Shown piece by piece: positions 1 to 7,250 of a stretch of DNA of 18,217 bases (position 1 is its first letter; each line of letters starts with the position of its first letter). The notes under the pieces were generated by a model, which was not told where the DNA came from, did no database searches, and was given only the letters and a program-made list of their open reading frames with translations. This DNA comes from UM-FILTER-38-24 sp041663205. GTDB taxonomy: Bacteria > Patescibacteriota > Gracilibacteria > UBA1369 > LOWO2-01-FULL-3. Location of the stretch: the NCBI GenBank assembly GCA_041663205.1, contig JBAZQZ010000016.1, forward strand, positions 1-18,217, read 5' to 3'. Made by a program: the position numbers and the translations under genes.

Positions 1-113
1 TTCTTTTCCTCTTTCTTTTGTTCTATGTTCTCTTTCTTTTCCTCTTTCTTTTGTTCTATGTTCTCTTTCTTTTCCTCTTTCTTTTGTTCTATGTTCTCTT
101 TCTTTTCCTCTTT
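1..113. repeat. 33-bp in-frame tandem repeat, 3.4 copies visible
   Basis: Three identical 33-bp units occupy 1-33, 34-66 and 67-99, and a partial fourth matches through 113. The unit length is a multiple of three and encodes QKKEEKKENIE on the minus strand. The array probably continues past the window edge. Exact identity of the units suggests recent expansion by slippage or recombination. Confidence 0.95.
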
Positions 114-1580
114 TCTCTGTTCGTTCTTTTCAACTTTTTCTTCTCCATGAGTTTGGATTTGTTCTTGTGCGTTTTCTACCGCTGTCTCATCTCCGGACTT
201 TACGGCTTCTTTAAGCTCTTTAAAATCTTCTATCATTTGTTTTTTCATTTCTTTTTTCTCTTCGTGTTTTGCTTTTGCTTCTTCTTGTTGTTCCGGTGGC
301 AAGTTTTCAATCATTTTTCCCATTATTTCGTCTTGTTTCTCGATTTTTTGATTTATCCTCTCTTCTTTGTCCTGTTTCATCTCTTCTTTGATAGATTGAG
401 CGGCGGTTTCATCTCCGGACTCCACGGCCGCCTTAAGCTCTTCTCTCATTGCTTTGCGTTCTTCTTTTTTTGTTTCGTTTTGAGTTTTCACTTCTTCAAA
501 TTTTTCCATTGCGGCCGCTTGTTCTTCTTCCGGCAGGCTTTCTATCTTTTCAAGAACTTTTGCTTCGTGTTCTTCCTTGCGCAGTTCCCTGAATTCTTCT
601 TTGTGTCCTTTTATTGTCTCTTTTGCCTCTTTGATTGCAGTCTCATCTCCGGAAGCTTTTGCCGCTTCCAGAGCCGCGGTGTCACTTTTTATTTCCTCTG
701 TGCCTTGTCTTAGTGCCTCCAAATGTTCTTTGTGTTTTTCTAGAATTTTGGCAGCTTCTTCTTCCGGGATGTTGCTGTTTGCCAGGTTCTCTTCCAATTT
801 TTTGAGTTGGTCTTCTTTTCTCTTCAATTTTCTTTCGGCGCGAACACTCGGGTCTTTAAATTCTTTGAGATTTATTTCTCCTTCTCCGTTGTAGACGAAA
901 TCATCAACACTTGTTTCGATTTCCAATGTGACGGTTTCTTCTCCGCTTTCAACAGCCAATGCGACTTCTTCGACCGCTGTGTCGACGGCTTCACTGGTGA
1001 CATTTATTTCTTCAATGGCTTCTTCGACTATACTTGCCACTTCTTCAGAGGCGATTTCTGCGACTGTGATTTCCAGAAGTTCTGTTGTTTCGGCTTGGGT
1101 CAGCTGAATGTCGGTGAGAAGGTCGGCGGCGACTTCCGGATCTGTTTCTTCGGATGCGGCTTCAACCGCGAGTTCCGTGTATGTCTGAATTTCGGCAATA
1201 ATTGTTTCTATTTCTTCGGTTGTGGCGGCAGTTGTGCTTGTGGTTGTGTTTTCAGTGGCTGGTTCGGTTGTTTCTGTCGGCAAATCTTCAGCGAAGGCTA
1301 CAGGAAATAAAGAAGTGGTTGGTTTCGAGGCTTCTTCTTTTTCTTTTAATAATTGTTCCAGTTTAAGCTGGCTTTCTTTTGCTTTTTGATTGTATGTTTC
1401 CACTTTTTCAGCGGGAGTTCCTTTTTCGAGTTCGATTTTTTCTTCCGCTTTCGGTTCAAGGATTTTTGTTGCGTCATTTTGATTCCCTAAAAATGAGCAA
1501 GCCGGAAATAGCATGCCTGTAATAACGGCTAAGACAAGGAAACTTTTTATTTGTTTCCTTGTGTGGAAATTTTTGTCCAT
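1..1580 (-). CDS. Lys/Glu-rich repeat-containing exported protein, possible lipoprotein (C-terminus beyond window)
   Basis: The frame is open from ATG at 1580 to the window edge, giving 526 visible residues; the stop lies outside. Residues 1-30 form a signal-like segment (charged start, hydrophobic FLVLAVITGMLF, then PAC). Cys28 could be lipidated, but F-P-A-C is a poor lipobox, so a plain signal peptide is also possible. Residues 31-120 are polar and Thr/Glu-rich. Residues about 125-225 are acidic and helical. From about 245 the chain is Lys/Glu-rich coiled-coil-like. It contains three diverged units of 74-78 residues, each marked by SGDET (310, 388, 462), with weaker SGEET at 212. The visible end is an exact 11-residue repeat (QKKEEKKENIE). 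The gene has its own candidate promoter 69 bp downstream of glmS. I do not recognise the family. An extended periplasmic or surface spacer is an inference from composition. Confidence 0.85.
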   Translation of the reverse strand, partial: MDKNFHTRKQIKSFLVLAVITGMLFPACSFLGNQNDATKILEPKAEEKIELEKGTPAEKVETYNQKAKESQLKLEQLLKEKEEASKPTTSLFPVAFAEDLPTETTEPATENTTTSTTAATTEEIETIIAEIQTYTELAVEAASEETDPEVAADLLTDIQLTQAETTELLEITVAEIASEEVASIVEEAIEEINVTSEAVDTAVEEVALAVESGEETVTLEIETSVDDFVYNGEGEINLKEFKDPSVRAERKLKRKEDQLKKLEENLANSNIPEEEAAKILEKHKEHLEALRQGTEEIKSDTAALEAAKASGDETAIKEAKETIKGHKEEFRELRKEEHEAKVLEKIESLPEEEQAAAMEKFEEVKTQNETKKEERKAMREELKAAVESGDETAAQSIKEEMKQDKEERINQKIEKQDEIMGKMIENLPPEQQEEAKAKHEEKKEMKKQMIEDFKELKEAVKSGDETAVENAQEQIQTHGEEKVEKNEQRKEEKKENIEQKKEEKKENIEQKKEEKKENIEQKKEEK

Positions 1581-1602
1581 GTTTTTTTTGTTATGGAATG
1601 AG

Positions 1603-1641
1603 GTCGTATTTTATTTTACGACTACTTTTTGTATACAGCAA
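1603..1641 (-). promoter_or_regulatory. Candidate promoter of the repeat-protein gene, with inverted repeat over the -10
   Basis: On the minus strand TTGCTG (1636-1641) is followed after 17 bp by TAAAAT (1613-1618). The predicted start lies about 26 nt before the ATG at 1580. An inverted repeat GTCGTA-8 nt-TACGAC (1603-1608 and 1617-1622) covers the -10 and could be an operator. The leader is A-rich with no Shine-Dalgarno match. Confidence 0.5.
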
Positions 1642-1649
1642 GGTTATTT

Positions 1650-3428
1650 TTATTTTACTGTTACGCTTTTTGCCAAGTTTCTTGGTTTGTCGGGGTCGTT
1701 TTGGCGAAGGAGTGCAAGTTTGTATGCGAGAATTTGAATCGGGATTATGTTTACAATGGGGGATGCTTCTCCGACGTCCGGTACGCGGATCCAGTAATCG
1801 AAAACCTCGTGATTTTCGGGAGAAACTCCTATGATGAAGCCTCCGCGGGCTTTTACTTCCGTTGCGTTTGAAATAATGTTTTTCTTTTGATCGTCGTTTG
1901 CGACGAGAGTTATAACGGGTGTATTTGCCGAGATTAATGCGATCGGGCCGTGTTTCAGCTCGCCTCCGGCGAATCCTTCCGCGTGAATGTAGGAAACTTC
2001 TTGTAATTTTATTGCCGATTCAAGTGCCATCGGATAATTTTCCCCGCGACCGATGATGTACATTGATTCCACGTTTTTTATTTTTTCCGCAAGGCGGGAA
2101 ATGTGTTCTTCGTATCTCGGGTTCAACATGTCGTTTATTTGGCTGGCTGTGTTTACGAGCATTTGCTTTCCGATGTTAACTCGGCCGTCGCAGGCATAGG
2201 AAAGTAGCATCAGGATCGCAATTTGTGACGTTGTCGCTTTCGTCGACGCAACTGCTTTTTCAGGGCCGGCTTTGATGGGGATTACAAAATCCGACAATCT
2301 TGCGATACTTGAATTTTCCACGTTTACGATTGACACAACTTTTGCACCTTTTTCTTTTGCCAACTCAATTGCTTCAAGTGTGTCTGCGGTTTCTCCGGAT
2401 TGAGAGACTGCGATAATAAGGCTTTTTTTGTCTATGAAATTTTTGTAATTTTGGAATTCCGAGCCGAATGCGAAAGACACTTGTTTATTCGAAATTTTGG
2501 AAAAGAGATATTGGCCTACCATACATACTTTTCCCGCTGTTCCGCATCCAACCAAAAATATATTTTGCGCCGCCTCAATTTTTTTTGCGACTTGTTTTAT
2601 TATTTCCGGATCCTGATTTATTGCGCGGGTTAAGGTGTCTTTTTGTTCGGTTATTTCTTTTATCATGAAGTGCGGAAATTCTCCTTTTTCCGCGCTTTCT
2701 GTGTCCCAATCTATTTCAATTATTCTTTTTTGCACATCGTTTTTTTTGATTGTGTCGAAAAAATGCGCCGATTGATTTTTTAGCGTGCAAATCTGGTTGT
2801 CGTCCAAATAAATCACTTTGTTTGTGTATTTCAAAAATGCCGGAATGTCAGATGCAATAAAATATTCTCCGTGTTTTTTTCCGACTCCGAGAATGAGAGG
2901 GGAGCCGCGTCTGGCTGCGATCAGCGTGTCTTCGTCTTTTTTCATTACAACAATTGCGTATCTGCCTTCCATTTCCGCCATCGCCATTTTTACACTGTCA
3001 AAAAACGAATGTGTTCTTGCGTGTTCTTCTATCAAATGTGCGATTACTTCCGTGTCGGTTTGTGTGCGCAGTGTGTGTCCTTTTTTCTCAAGATCTTTTT
3101 TAAGTTCCAAATAATTTTCCAAAATTCCGTTATGGACGAGGACGATTTCTCTGTTTTCCGAAAAATGCGGATGTGCGTTTTTTTGCGTGACTCCGCCGTG
3201 TGTCGCCCAACGTGAGTGGCCGATTGCGATAGTGGAGGTGTCTTTTAATTCCTCAATGTCGCGTACGTCGCCGATTTTTCCGATTTCTTTGTGAATGCAA
3301 ATATCGCCGTCTTTTTTGTATGCAATTCCCCATGAGTCGTAGCCACGATATTCAAGCTTTTTCAGCCCTTCTATGACCAGCTTTGGGGAGTGTGTTTTTT
3401 CTCCGAAATAGGCGAATATTCCGCACAT
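1650..3428 (-). CDS. glmS: Glutamine--fructose-6-phosphate aminotransferase (isomerizing)
   Basis: Cytoplasmic enzyme making glucosamine-6-phosphate from fructose-6-phosphate and glutamine, the entry step to UDP-GlcNAc and peptidoglycan. The 592 residues are close to the 609 of E. coli. Residues 2-220 are a class II glutaminase domain: Cys2 becomes the N-terminal nucleophile after Met removal, with HSRW (71-74), HNG (99-101) and TDTE (124-127). Two sugar-isomerase (SIS) domains follow at about 283-415 (SQSGET 342-347) and 450-585 (GRGENYP, GELKHGP 489-495). The C-terminal LAKSVTVK keeps the lysine (587) equivalent to the sugar-binding Lys603. The N-terminal CGIFAYFG departs slightly from the common CGIVG. 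The start is fixed because Met-Cys must be terminal. The leader of about 20 nt leaves no room for a glmS ribozyme. The gene is divergent from the small gene at 3541. Confidence 0.97.
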   Translation of the reverse strand: MCGIFAYFGEKTHSPKLVIEGLKKLEYRGYDSWGIAYKKDGDICIHKEIGKIGDVRDIEELKDTSTIAIGHSRWATHGGVTQKNAHPHFSENREIVLVHNGILENYLELKKDLEKKGHTLRTQTDTEVIAHLIEEHARTHSFFDSVKMAMAEMEGRYAIVVMKKDEDTLIAARRGSPLILGVGKKHGEYFIASDIPAFLKYTNKVIYLDDNQICTLKNQSAHFFDTIKKNDVQKRIIEIDWDTESAEKGEFPHFMIKEITEQKDTLTRAINQDPEIIKQVAKKIEAAQNIFLVGCGTAGKVCMVGQYLFSKISNKQVSFAFGSEFQNYKNFIDKKSLIIAVSQSGETADTLEAIELAKEKGAKVVSIVNVENSSIARLSDFVIPIKAGPEKAVASTKATTSQIAILMLLSYACDGRVNIGKQMLVNTASQINDMLNPRYEEHISRLAEKIKNVESMYIIGRGENYPMALESAIKLQEVSYIHAEGFAGGELKHGPIALISANTPVITLVANDDQKKNIISNATEVKARGGFIIGVSPENHEVFDYWIRVPDVGEASPIVNIIPIQILAYKLALLRQNDPDKPRNLAKSVTVK

Positions 3429-3454
3429 ATATTTTTGAATTTTAACTTATCAAT

Positions 3455-3481
3455 TTTATACGATGTCGGGGGGGAAAGCAA
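3455..3481 (-). promoter_or_regulatory. Weak candidate glmS promoter
   Basis: The minus strand has TATAAA (3455-3460) about 27 nt upstream of the glmS ATG, continuing as AAT. The best -35 is TTGCTT (3476-3481) with only 15 bp spacing, so the -35 assignment is poor. A run of seven C lies in the spacer. Confidence 0.3.
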
Positions 3482-3485
3482 CCAC

Positions 3486-3514
3486 TTGACAAAATTCGGA
3501 GTTGGAGTTAAAAT
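3486..3514 (+). promoter_or_regulatory. Sigma-70-type promoter for the small gene at 3541
   Basis: Consensus TTGACA (3486-3491), 17 bp spacer, TAAAAT (3509-3514). The predicted start near 3521 leaves a T-rich leader of about 20 nt before ATG 3541, with no Shine-Dalgarno match. This promoter overlaps the in-frame TTG at 3502 and so excludes it as the start. Confidence 0.7.
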
Positions 3515-3540
3515 CGACTCTTGTTATATTAATTTTTTTT

Positions 3541-3882
3541 ATGTCTGAAGTTGGAAAAAATGCAGGGGAAGGCGAGGAATTTCCTGTCGGAGAGAAGGTT
3601 AGGAGAGTGCGGGCGCCTCTGACCAAGGCTGAAATTGAGAAGGCGATAGCGCTTGGGCGTAGCTCTTTGGTTGATTTCAAAGGGGTGAGGCATATCGCTA
3701 CTTGTAGTGAAGTGGGTGGGGGGCTTGTTTTGAATATTACTGAACAAGAGAGTGGGAAATGGGCTGTATTTAATTATTCTACGATGACCGGTGAGTTTTT
3801 TGGTTCGGCGATGTCTGTTGTTACGCCTCAAGCGGTCTCTTGGGTTAAGTCATTTTTGAGCGAGTATCAGGTGGTTTCGTGA
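3541..3882 (+). CDS. Hypothetical protein, 113 residues (first of a tandem related pair)
   Basis: No family recognised. The predicted product is small, soluble and acidic at the N-terminus (GEGEE), with no signal peptide or membrane segment. An EKVRRVRAPLT motif (18-28) leads into a short helix, a beta-like segment with DFKG and GGGLVLNI, and a C-terminal helix. I chose ATG 3541 over TTG 3502 because the TTG lies inside the consensus promoter. The next gene has a similar EKxxRVxxPLT motif and D-x-x-G spacing, suggesting an old duplication. The gene sits on the plus strand between minus-strand glmS and the peptidase gene, so it is transcribed alone. It ends in TGA. Confidence 0.75.
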   Translation: MSEVGKNAGEGEEFPVGEKVRRVRAPLTKAEIEKAIALGRSSLVDFKGVRHIATCSEVGGGLVLNITEQESGKWAVFNYSTMTGEFFGSAMSVVTPQAVSWVKSFLSEYQVVS

Positions 3883-3895
3883 GGTGTTTTTAATC

Positions 3896-3923
3896 TTGAC
3901 TTGAAACGGGCAGGTGTTGTAAT
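3896..3923 (+). promoter_or_regulatory. Candidate promoter for the small gene at 3955
   Basis: TTGACT (3896-3901), 16 bp spacer, TGTAAT (3918-3923), 13 bp after the stop of the preceding gene. The distance from TTGAC to ATG (59 nt) is close to the 55 nt seen upstream of the first paralogue, and the leader is again T-rich without a Shine-Dalgarno sequence. Confidence 0.5.
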
Positions 3924-3954
3924 TTGGCGGTGCTTATTTTTTAAATTTATTATT

Positions 3955-4413
3955 ATGGGTGAAGCAATGCGTGGGGTGGAGGAAGTTGTGGAGGAGAAAA
4001 TGGTGAGGGTGGATGAGCCTTTGACTCCGGAGCAGTTTGCAAAGTTTCAGGAGTGGAGTAGTTGTGTGGATAGTCCTTGTATTAGGGATTCCCGGGGAAG
4101 TGAGTATCTCGTTTCTGTCACCGAGGCAGCAGGGAGGTATTTTGTCAGTGTTGATATGGTTCATCCAGGGGATTTGCACGTTTTAAGGGCGCAGTATGTT
4201 GTTGGTGGGGAAGGAGAATCCGCTGGTTATTTTAATGTCCCTGAAGGAAGAGAGAGAGGGCCCGGTTTTCTTAGGGTTTTGCTGAATCAAGGAATTCGTT
4301 TAACGGGAGAAACCTCTAAATTTGCGGAGAGGGCGGCTCTGGTGATGGCGGAAGGAGCGAGGATAAGAAGGTTAGCAAGAGGAAGAAGAGTTGGAGTGGA
4401 GGGGGAAGTTTAA
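3955..4413 (+). CDS. Hypothetical protein, 152 residues (second of a tandem related pair)
   Basis: Unrecognised soluble protein without signal or membrane segment. An acidic N-terminus (GVEEVVEEK) leads into EKMVRVDEPLT (residues 14-24). Then comes DSRG followed by a segment that can be aligned by eye with the preceding gene (D-x-x-G, Glu, Gly, alternating hydrophobics). The second half is not shared: it carries a VPEGRERGPGF segment, helices and a strongly basic tail (RIRRLARGRR) that might bind nucleic acid, which is inference only. I chose ATG 3955 because the in-frame TTG at 3901 lies inside the promoter. The gene converges on the M24 peptidase gene with 5 bp between the stops. Confidence 0.75.
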   Translation: MGEAMRGVEEVVEEKMVRVDEPLTPEQFAKFQEWSSCVDSPCIRDSRGSEYLVSVTEAAGRYFVSVDMVHPGDLHVLRAQYVVGGEGESAGYFNVPEGRERGPGFLRVLLNQGIRLTGETSKFAERAALVMAEGARIRRLARGRRVGVEGEV

Positions 4414-4418
4414 TCAAT

Positions 4419-5474
4419 TTATTTTTTGATTTTTGTCAGGTTTTTGGAGCCTGTTTTTGTGACGAGGATCATGTCTTCGATGCGGATGCCGAAGTTGCCT
4501 GTCAGATAGATTCCTGGTTCGACGGTGATGATTGAGTTTTCTTTTAATTTGTCTTTGTATTTGTCGGAGAGGGAAGGTTGTTCGTGGATGTCCAAGCCGA
4601 TTCCGTGGCCGCCGGAGTGGCCGTAGTTTCCGGCGTATCCCTTTTTTGCGATGATGTCGCGGGAAAATGCGTCGGCCTTGCGTCCTGTGATTCCTGCGCT
4701 GATTTTTTTTATGGCTGTTTCTTGGGCTTTTAGGACGATTTCGTAAATTTCTTTTTGTAGCTTTGTGGGTTGTTTTGTGAAAATCATGCGTGTCATGTCC
4801 GAGCAAAATCCTTTGTATTTCATGCCCATATCTATAAGGACAATGTCACCTTCTTTAAGTCTGGTTTTGTCGGGTTTGTGGTGGGGGATTGAGGTGTGTT
4901 TCCCGAAAGCGACTATCGGGTCAAAGGACAAGTCCTCGGCTCCGAATTGGTACCCGAGTTCGCGGATTTTCCAGGCGATTTCTATTTCGGTGGGAAGTTT
5001 TGTTTTTTGGCTTTGTGTCGAGGTTGCGTTGCGTATAATTTTTTTGATCAAAAGGAAGACTTTTTCATTTATTCTTTGGCTTTTTGTGATGAGTTTTATT
5101 TCCTGGGAAGATTTGATTTCTCTTTGTGATTCTATGTGGCCGGAGATGTTTTGGAATTTTATTTTATGGTTTTTGATTCTGCAAAGTTTTTTGATTTTTT
5201 TGAATCTGGCGATTGTGAGATTTTCTTCTTCGATGCCGAGAAGTTTTATGTCGTTTTGTTTAAGTGTTTTTTGCCAATTTTTTTTGGTGAGCTCTATGAC
5301 TTTTATATTTTTTTTAACGGATTTTTTTGCGCGTTCGATGTATCTGAAATCCGTGAATAAATAAGTTTTCTTATTTACTGCAAGCAGTATTCCGTGCGAG
5401 CCGGTGAAGTCGGAAAGGTATTTTATATTGGATTTGTCGGTGACGATGAATGAGTCCGGAAAAGTTTTTTGCAT
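4419..5474 (-). CDS. Xaa-Pro aminopeptidase / dipeptidase, peptidase family M24B
   Basis: Cytoplasmic metallopeptidase predicted to cleave X-Pro bonds with two divalent metals. Of 351 residues, about 1-120 form the creatinase/prolidase-type N-terminal domain (TDFRYIERA at 41-49) and 125-345 the pita-bread catalytic domain. All five metal ligands are visible: Asp215 (LIDMG), Asp226 (SDMTR), His290 (HGIGLDIHE), Glu319 (VEPGIY) and Glu333 (RIED), plus the PHH histidine at 198. The length fits PepQ and short PepP enzymes; I cannot separate these. It is the last gene of tgt-ruvA-M24, its ATG lying 3 bp after the ruvA stop. Translation must be coupled or SD-independent, as no Shine-Dalgarno match precedes it. 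Confidence 0.92.
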   Translation of the reverse strand: MQKTFPDSFIVTDKSNIKYLSDFTGSHGILLAVNKKTYLFTDFRYIERAKKSVKKNIKVIELTKKNWQKTLKQNDIKLLGIEEENLTIARFKKIKKLCRIKNHKIKFQNISGHIESQREIKSSQEIKLITKSQRINEKVFLLIKKIIRNATSTQSQKTKLPTEIEIAWKIRELGYQFGAEDLSFDPIVAFGKHTSIPHHKPDKTRLKEGDIVLIDMGMKYKGFCSDMTRMIFTKQPTKLQKEIYEIVLKAQETAIKKISAGITGRKADAFSRDIIAKKGYAGNYGHSGGHGIGLDIHEQPSLSDKYKDKLKENSIITVEPGIYLTGNFGIRIEDMILVTKTGSKNLTKIKK

Positions 5475-5477
5475 TTT

Positions 5478-6050
5478 TTATGCGTGTTTCAAAAAGTATT
5501 TTATGATTTCTTCCGGCGATGAAATTTCTTTTGGAAGATCTTTCAGCGCTTCTAAAATTTCTGATTTTTGGTATCCAAGTTTTGCAAGTGCGTCGATGAC
5601 TTCTTTGTTCACTTCGATTTTTCCGTGTTCGCGATTTAAATTTGCAATGTCGGAAATTTCCACTTTGTCTTTTAGCTCCAGAATAAGCCGTTTTGCGGTC
5701 TTGCCTCCGATGCCGGGGATTTTAGTTATAAATGCTTCGTCTTCGTTTAATATCGCTGATTTTAGTTTGTCGATTTGGATGTTTAAGGCTTCAACTGCGG
5801 TTCTCGGGCCGATTCCGCTGACGCTTATCAGTTGTGTGAAGAAGTCCAATTCGTCTTCTGTTTTGAATCCGTAAAGATCAATCGCGTCTTCTTTTACGTT
5901 TGTGTAAACGAAAATTTCGGTTTCCATTTTTTCTTCCATGTCAGCTAGAAGATTTCTAAAAATGGTTACAAAATATCCGACATTTCCGGTGTCGATGATG
6001 ATTCCTTTTGCGTTTTTCTTGATTATTTTTCCTTTTAAATATGCAATCAT
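5478..6050 (-). CDS. ruvA: Holliday junction branch migration protein RuvA
   Basis: RuvA binds four-way junctions and loads the RuvB helicase in recombinational repair. The 190 residues (E. coli 203) show the three-domain plan: an OB fold at 1-62 (MIAYLKGKI, TGNVGYFV), tandem helix-hairpin-helix motifs at 77-84 (VSGIGPRT) and 110-119 (IPGIGGKT), and a C-terminal RuvB-contact domain at about 148-188 (DALAKLGY, SPEEIIKYFLK). The ATG overlaps the tgt stop as ATGA (6047-6050), indicating translational coupling. Neither ruvB nor ruvC is in this window. Confidence 0.96.
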   Translation of the reverse strand: MIAYLKGKIIKKNAKGIIIDTGNVGYFVTIFRNLLADMEEKMETEIFVYTNVKEDAIDLYGFKTEDELDFFTQLISVSGIGPRTAVEALNIQIDKLKSAILNEDEAFITKIPGIGGKTAKRLILELKDKVEISDIANLNREHGKIEVNKEVIDALAKLGYQKSEILEALKDLPKEISSPEEIIKYFLKHA

Positions 6051-7204
6051 GTTTTTTTGAATTTTTTTAAGAATGTTTTTTTGAAAGTTTCAAATTTGTT
6101 TTTTTTGATGGATTCTCTTATTTCGCGCATCAATTCTAGCAGGAAGTGCAGGTTGTGAACAGTCATCAGGCGAAGTCCCAAAATTTCATTTTCAAAAATC
6201 AAGTGGCGCAAATAACTTCTCGAAAAATTTTTGCATGTGTGGCATAAGCAATTTTTTTGGAGAGGTTTTGCGTCCAGTTTGTATTCATTTTTTTTGATGC
6301 TGTGGCGGCCGTTTAAGTCCCAGAATGAGCCATGTCTGGCCATTCGTGTTGGATGGACGCAATCGAACATGTCGATGCCTCTTTCTACGCATTCAAGTAA
6401 ATCTTCGGGGGTGCCGACGCCCATCAAATATCGCGGGCGATTTTCGTCGAGATGGGGGATTACCGTTTCAATCATTTCGTGCATTTTTTCGCGGCTTTCT
6501 CCTATGGAAAGTCCGCCGATTGCATTTCCCGGAAGGTTTTTTGAATTTATAAATTTTGCTGAAGTTTTACGTAGGTCTTTGAAAAGTCCTCCTTGAACGA
6601 TTCCAAAAAGGGCTTGAGACAGGGATTTTTTTGAGGAAGAGTGTTCTAGAACGCATCTTTCAAGCCATCTGTGAGTTCTTTGCATGGACTCTTCGTAATA
6701 TTTTTTTGTTTTTTTTGCTGATGCACATTCGTCGAAAGCCATGATTATGTCTGCACCAAGGTCATGCTCGATTTGTATTACTTTTTCAGGAGTCAAAAAA
6801 TGTGTTTGACCGTCGATGAATGATTTGAATTTTACGCCTTCTTCCGTGATTTTTACTTGTGTCTTGAATTCTTTATTTTTTGTAAAACCTTTTTCTTCCG
6901 CCAGTGAAAAGACTTGAAAACCGCCTGAGTCCGTGAGAATCGGACGATCCCAATTCATCCATTTGTGTAGACCTCCCATTTTTTTTATAACCGTTTCGCC
7001 CGGACGTAAAAATAAATGATATGTGTTTGAAAGAATTATTTGCGCGTCGATTTCTTTTAAATCATCCGGAGAAAGAGTCTTGACTGTGGCTTTTGTGCCG
7101 ACCGGCATGAAAATCGGAGTTTCGATATTTCCGTGCGGAGTGGTGAAAATCCCTGTGCGGTATTTTTTATTTTTCTGATTGTGAGTGATTTTGAAATCGA
7201 ACAT
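6047..7204 (-). CDS. tgt: tRNA-guanine(34) transglycosylase (queuine tRNA-ribosyltransferase)
   Basis: Exchanges guanine-34 of GUN-anticodon tRNAs for a queuosine precursor. The 385 residues match bacterial Tgt (about 375). Visible active-site features: TDSGGFQVFSL with general base Asp92, DECASA (158-163), GGLSIGE (230-236), and nucleophile Asp281 in MFDCVHPTR. The zinc site is Cys319, Cys321, Cys324 and His350 (CLCHTC ... TVHN). The Lys/Phe-rich tail after 365 is slightly extended. First gene of tgt-ruvA-M24. The -10 box ends 6 nt from the ATG, so the mRNA may be leaderless. No preQ1 synthesis genes are nearby, so the base donor is unknown. Confidence 0.97.
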   Translation of the reverse strand: MFDFKITHNQKNKKYRTGIFTTPHGNIETPIFMPVGTKATVKTLSPDDLKEIDAQIILSNTYHLFLRPGETVIKKMGGLHKWMNWDRPILTDSGGFQVFSLAEEKGFTKNKEFKTQVKITEEGVKFKSFIDGQTHFLTPEKVIQIEHDLGADIIMAFDECASAKKTKKYYEESMQRTHRWLERCVLEHSSSKKSLSQALFGIVQGGLFKDLRKTSAKFINSKNLPGNAIGGLSIGESREKMHEMIETVIPHLDENRPRYLMGVGTPEDLLECVERGIDMFDCVHPTRMARHGSFWDLNGRHSIKKNEYKLDAKPLQKNCLCHTCKNFSRSYLRHLIFENEILGLRLMTVHNLHFLLELMREIRESIKKNKFETFKKTFLKKFKKT

Positions 7205-7210
7205 GGATGC

Positions 7211-7219
7211 ATTTTACCA
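7211..7219 (-). promoter_or_regulatory. Extended -10 promoter of the tgt-ruvA-M24 operon, possibly leaderless
   Basis: The minus strand reads TGG TAAAAT (7211-7219), an extended -10. Only 6 nt separate it from ATG 7204, so transcription would start at or next to the start codon. No convincing -35 is visible, which is usual for extended -10 promoters. Confidence 0.55.
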
Positions 7220-7250
7220 TGTTGTGTTTGTGAATTGGAGATGAAAAACT

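Noticed and set aside
18..1310. Long plus-strand open frames rich in Phe and Leu
   Set aside because: They are the mirror of the Lys/Glu-rich minus-strand gene; the minus frame has a signal-like start, repeats in frame and a promoter.
3429..3540. A glmS ribozyme or riboswitch upstream of glmS
   Set aside because: The intergenic space is 112 bp shared with a divergent promoter, and the glmS leader is only about 20 nt, far too short.
3502..3540. TTG start at 3502 for the first small gene
   Set aside because: It lies inside the TTGACA-17-TAAAAT promoter, upstream of the predicted transcription start; ATG 3541 fits. The same argument removes TTG 3901 for the second gene.
4412..4431. Possible bidirectional terminator between the convergent genes
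   Set aside because: AATCAA and TTGATT form only a 6-bp AT-rich stem with an 8-nt loop, too weak to call, although a T run follows.
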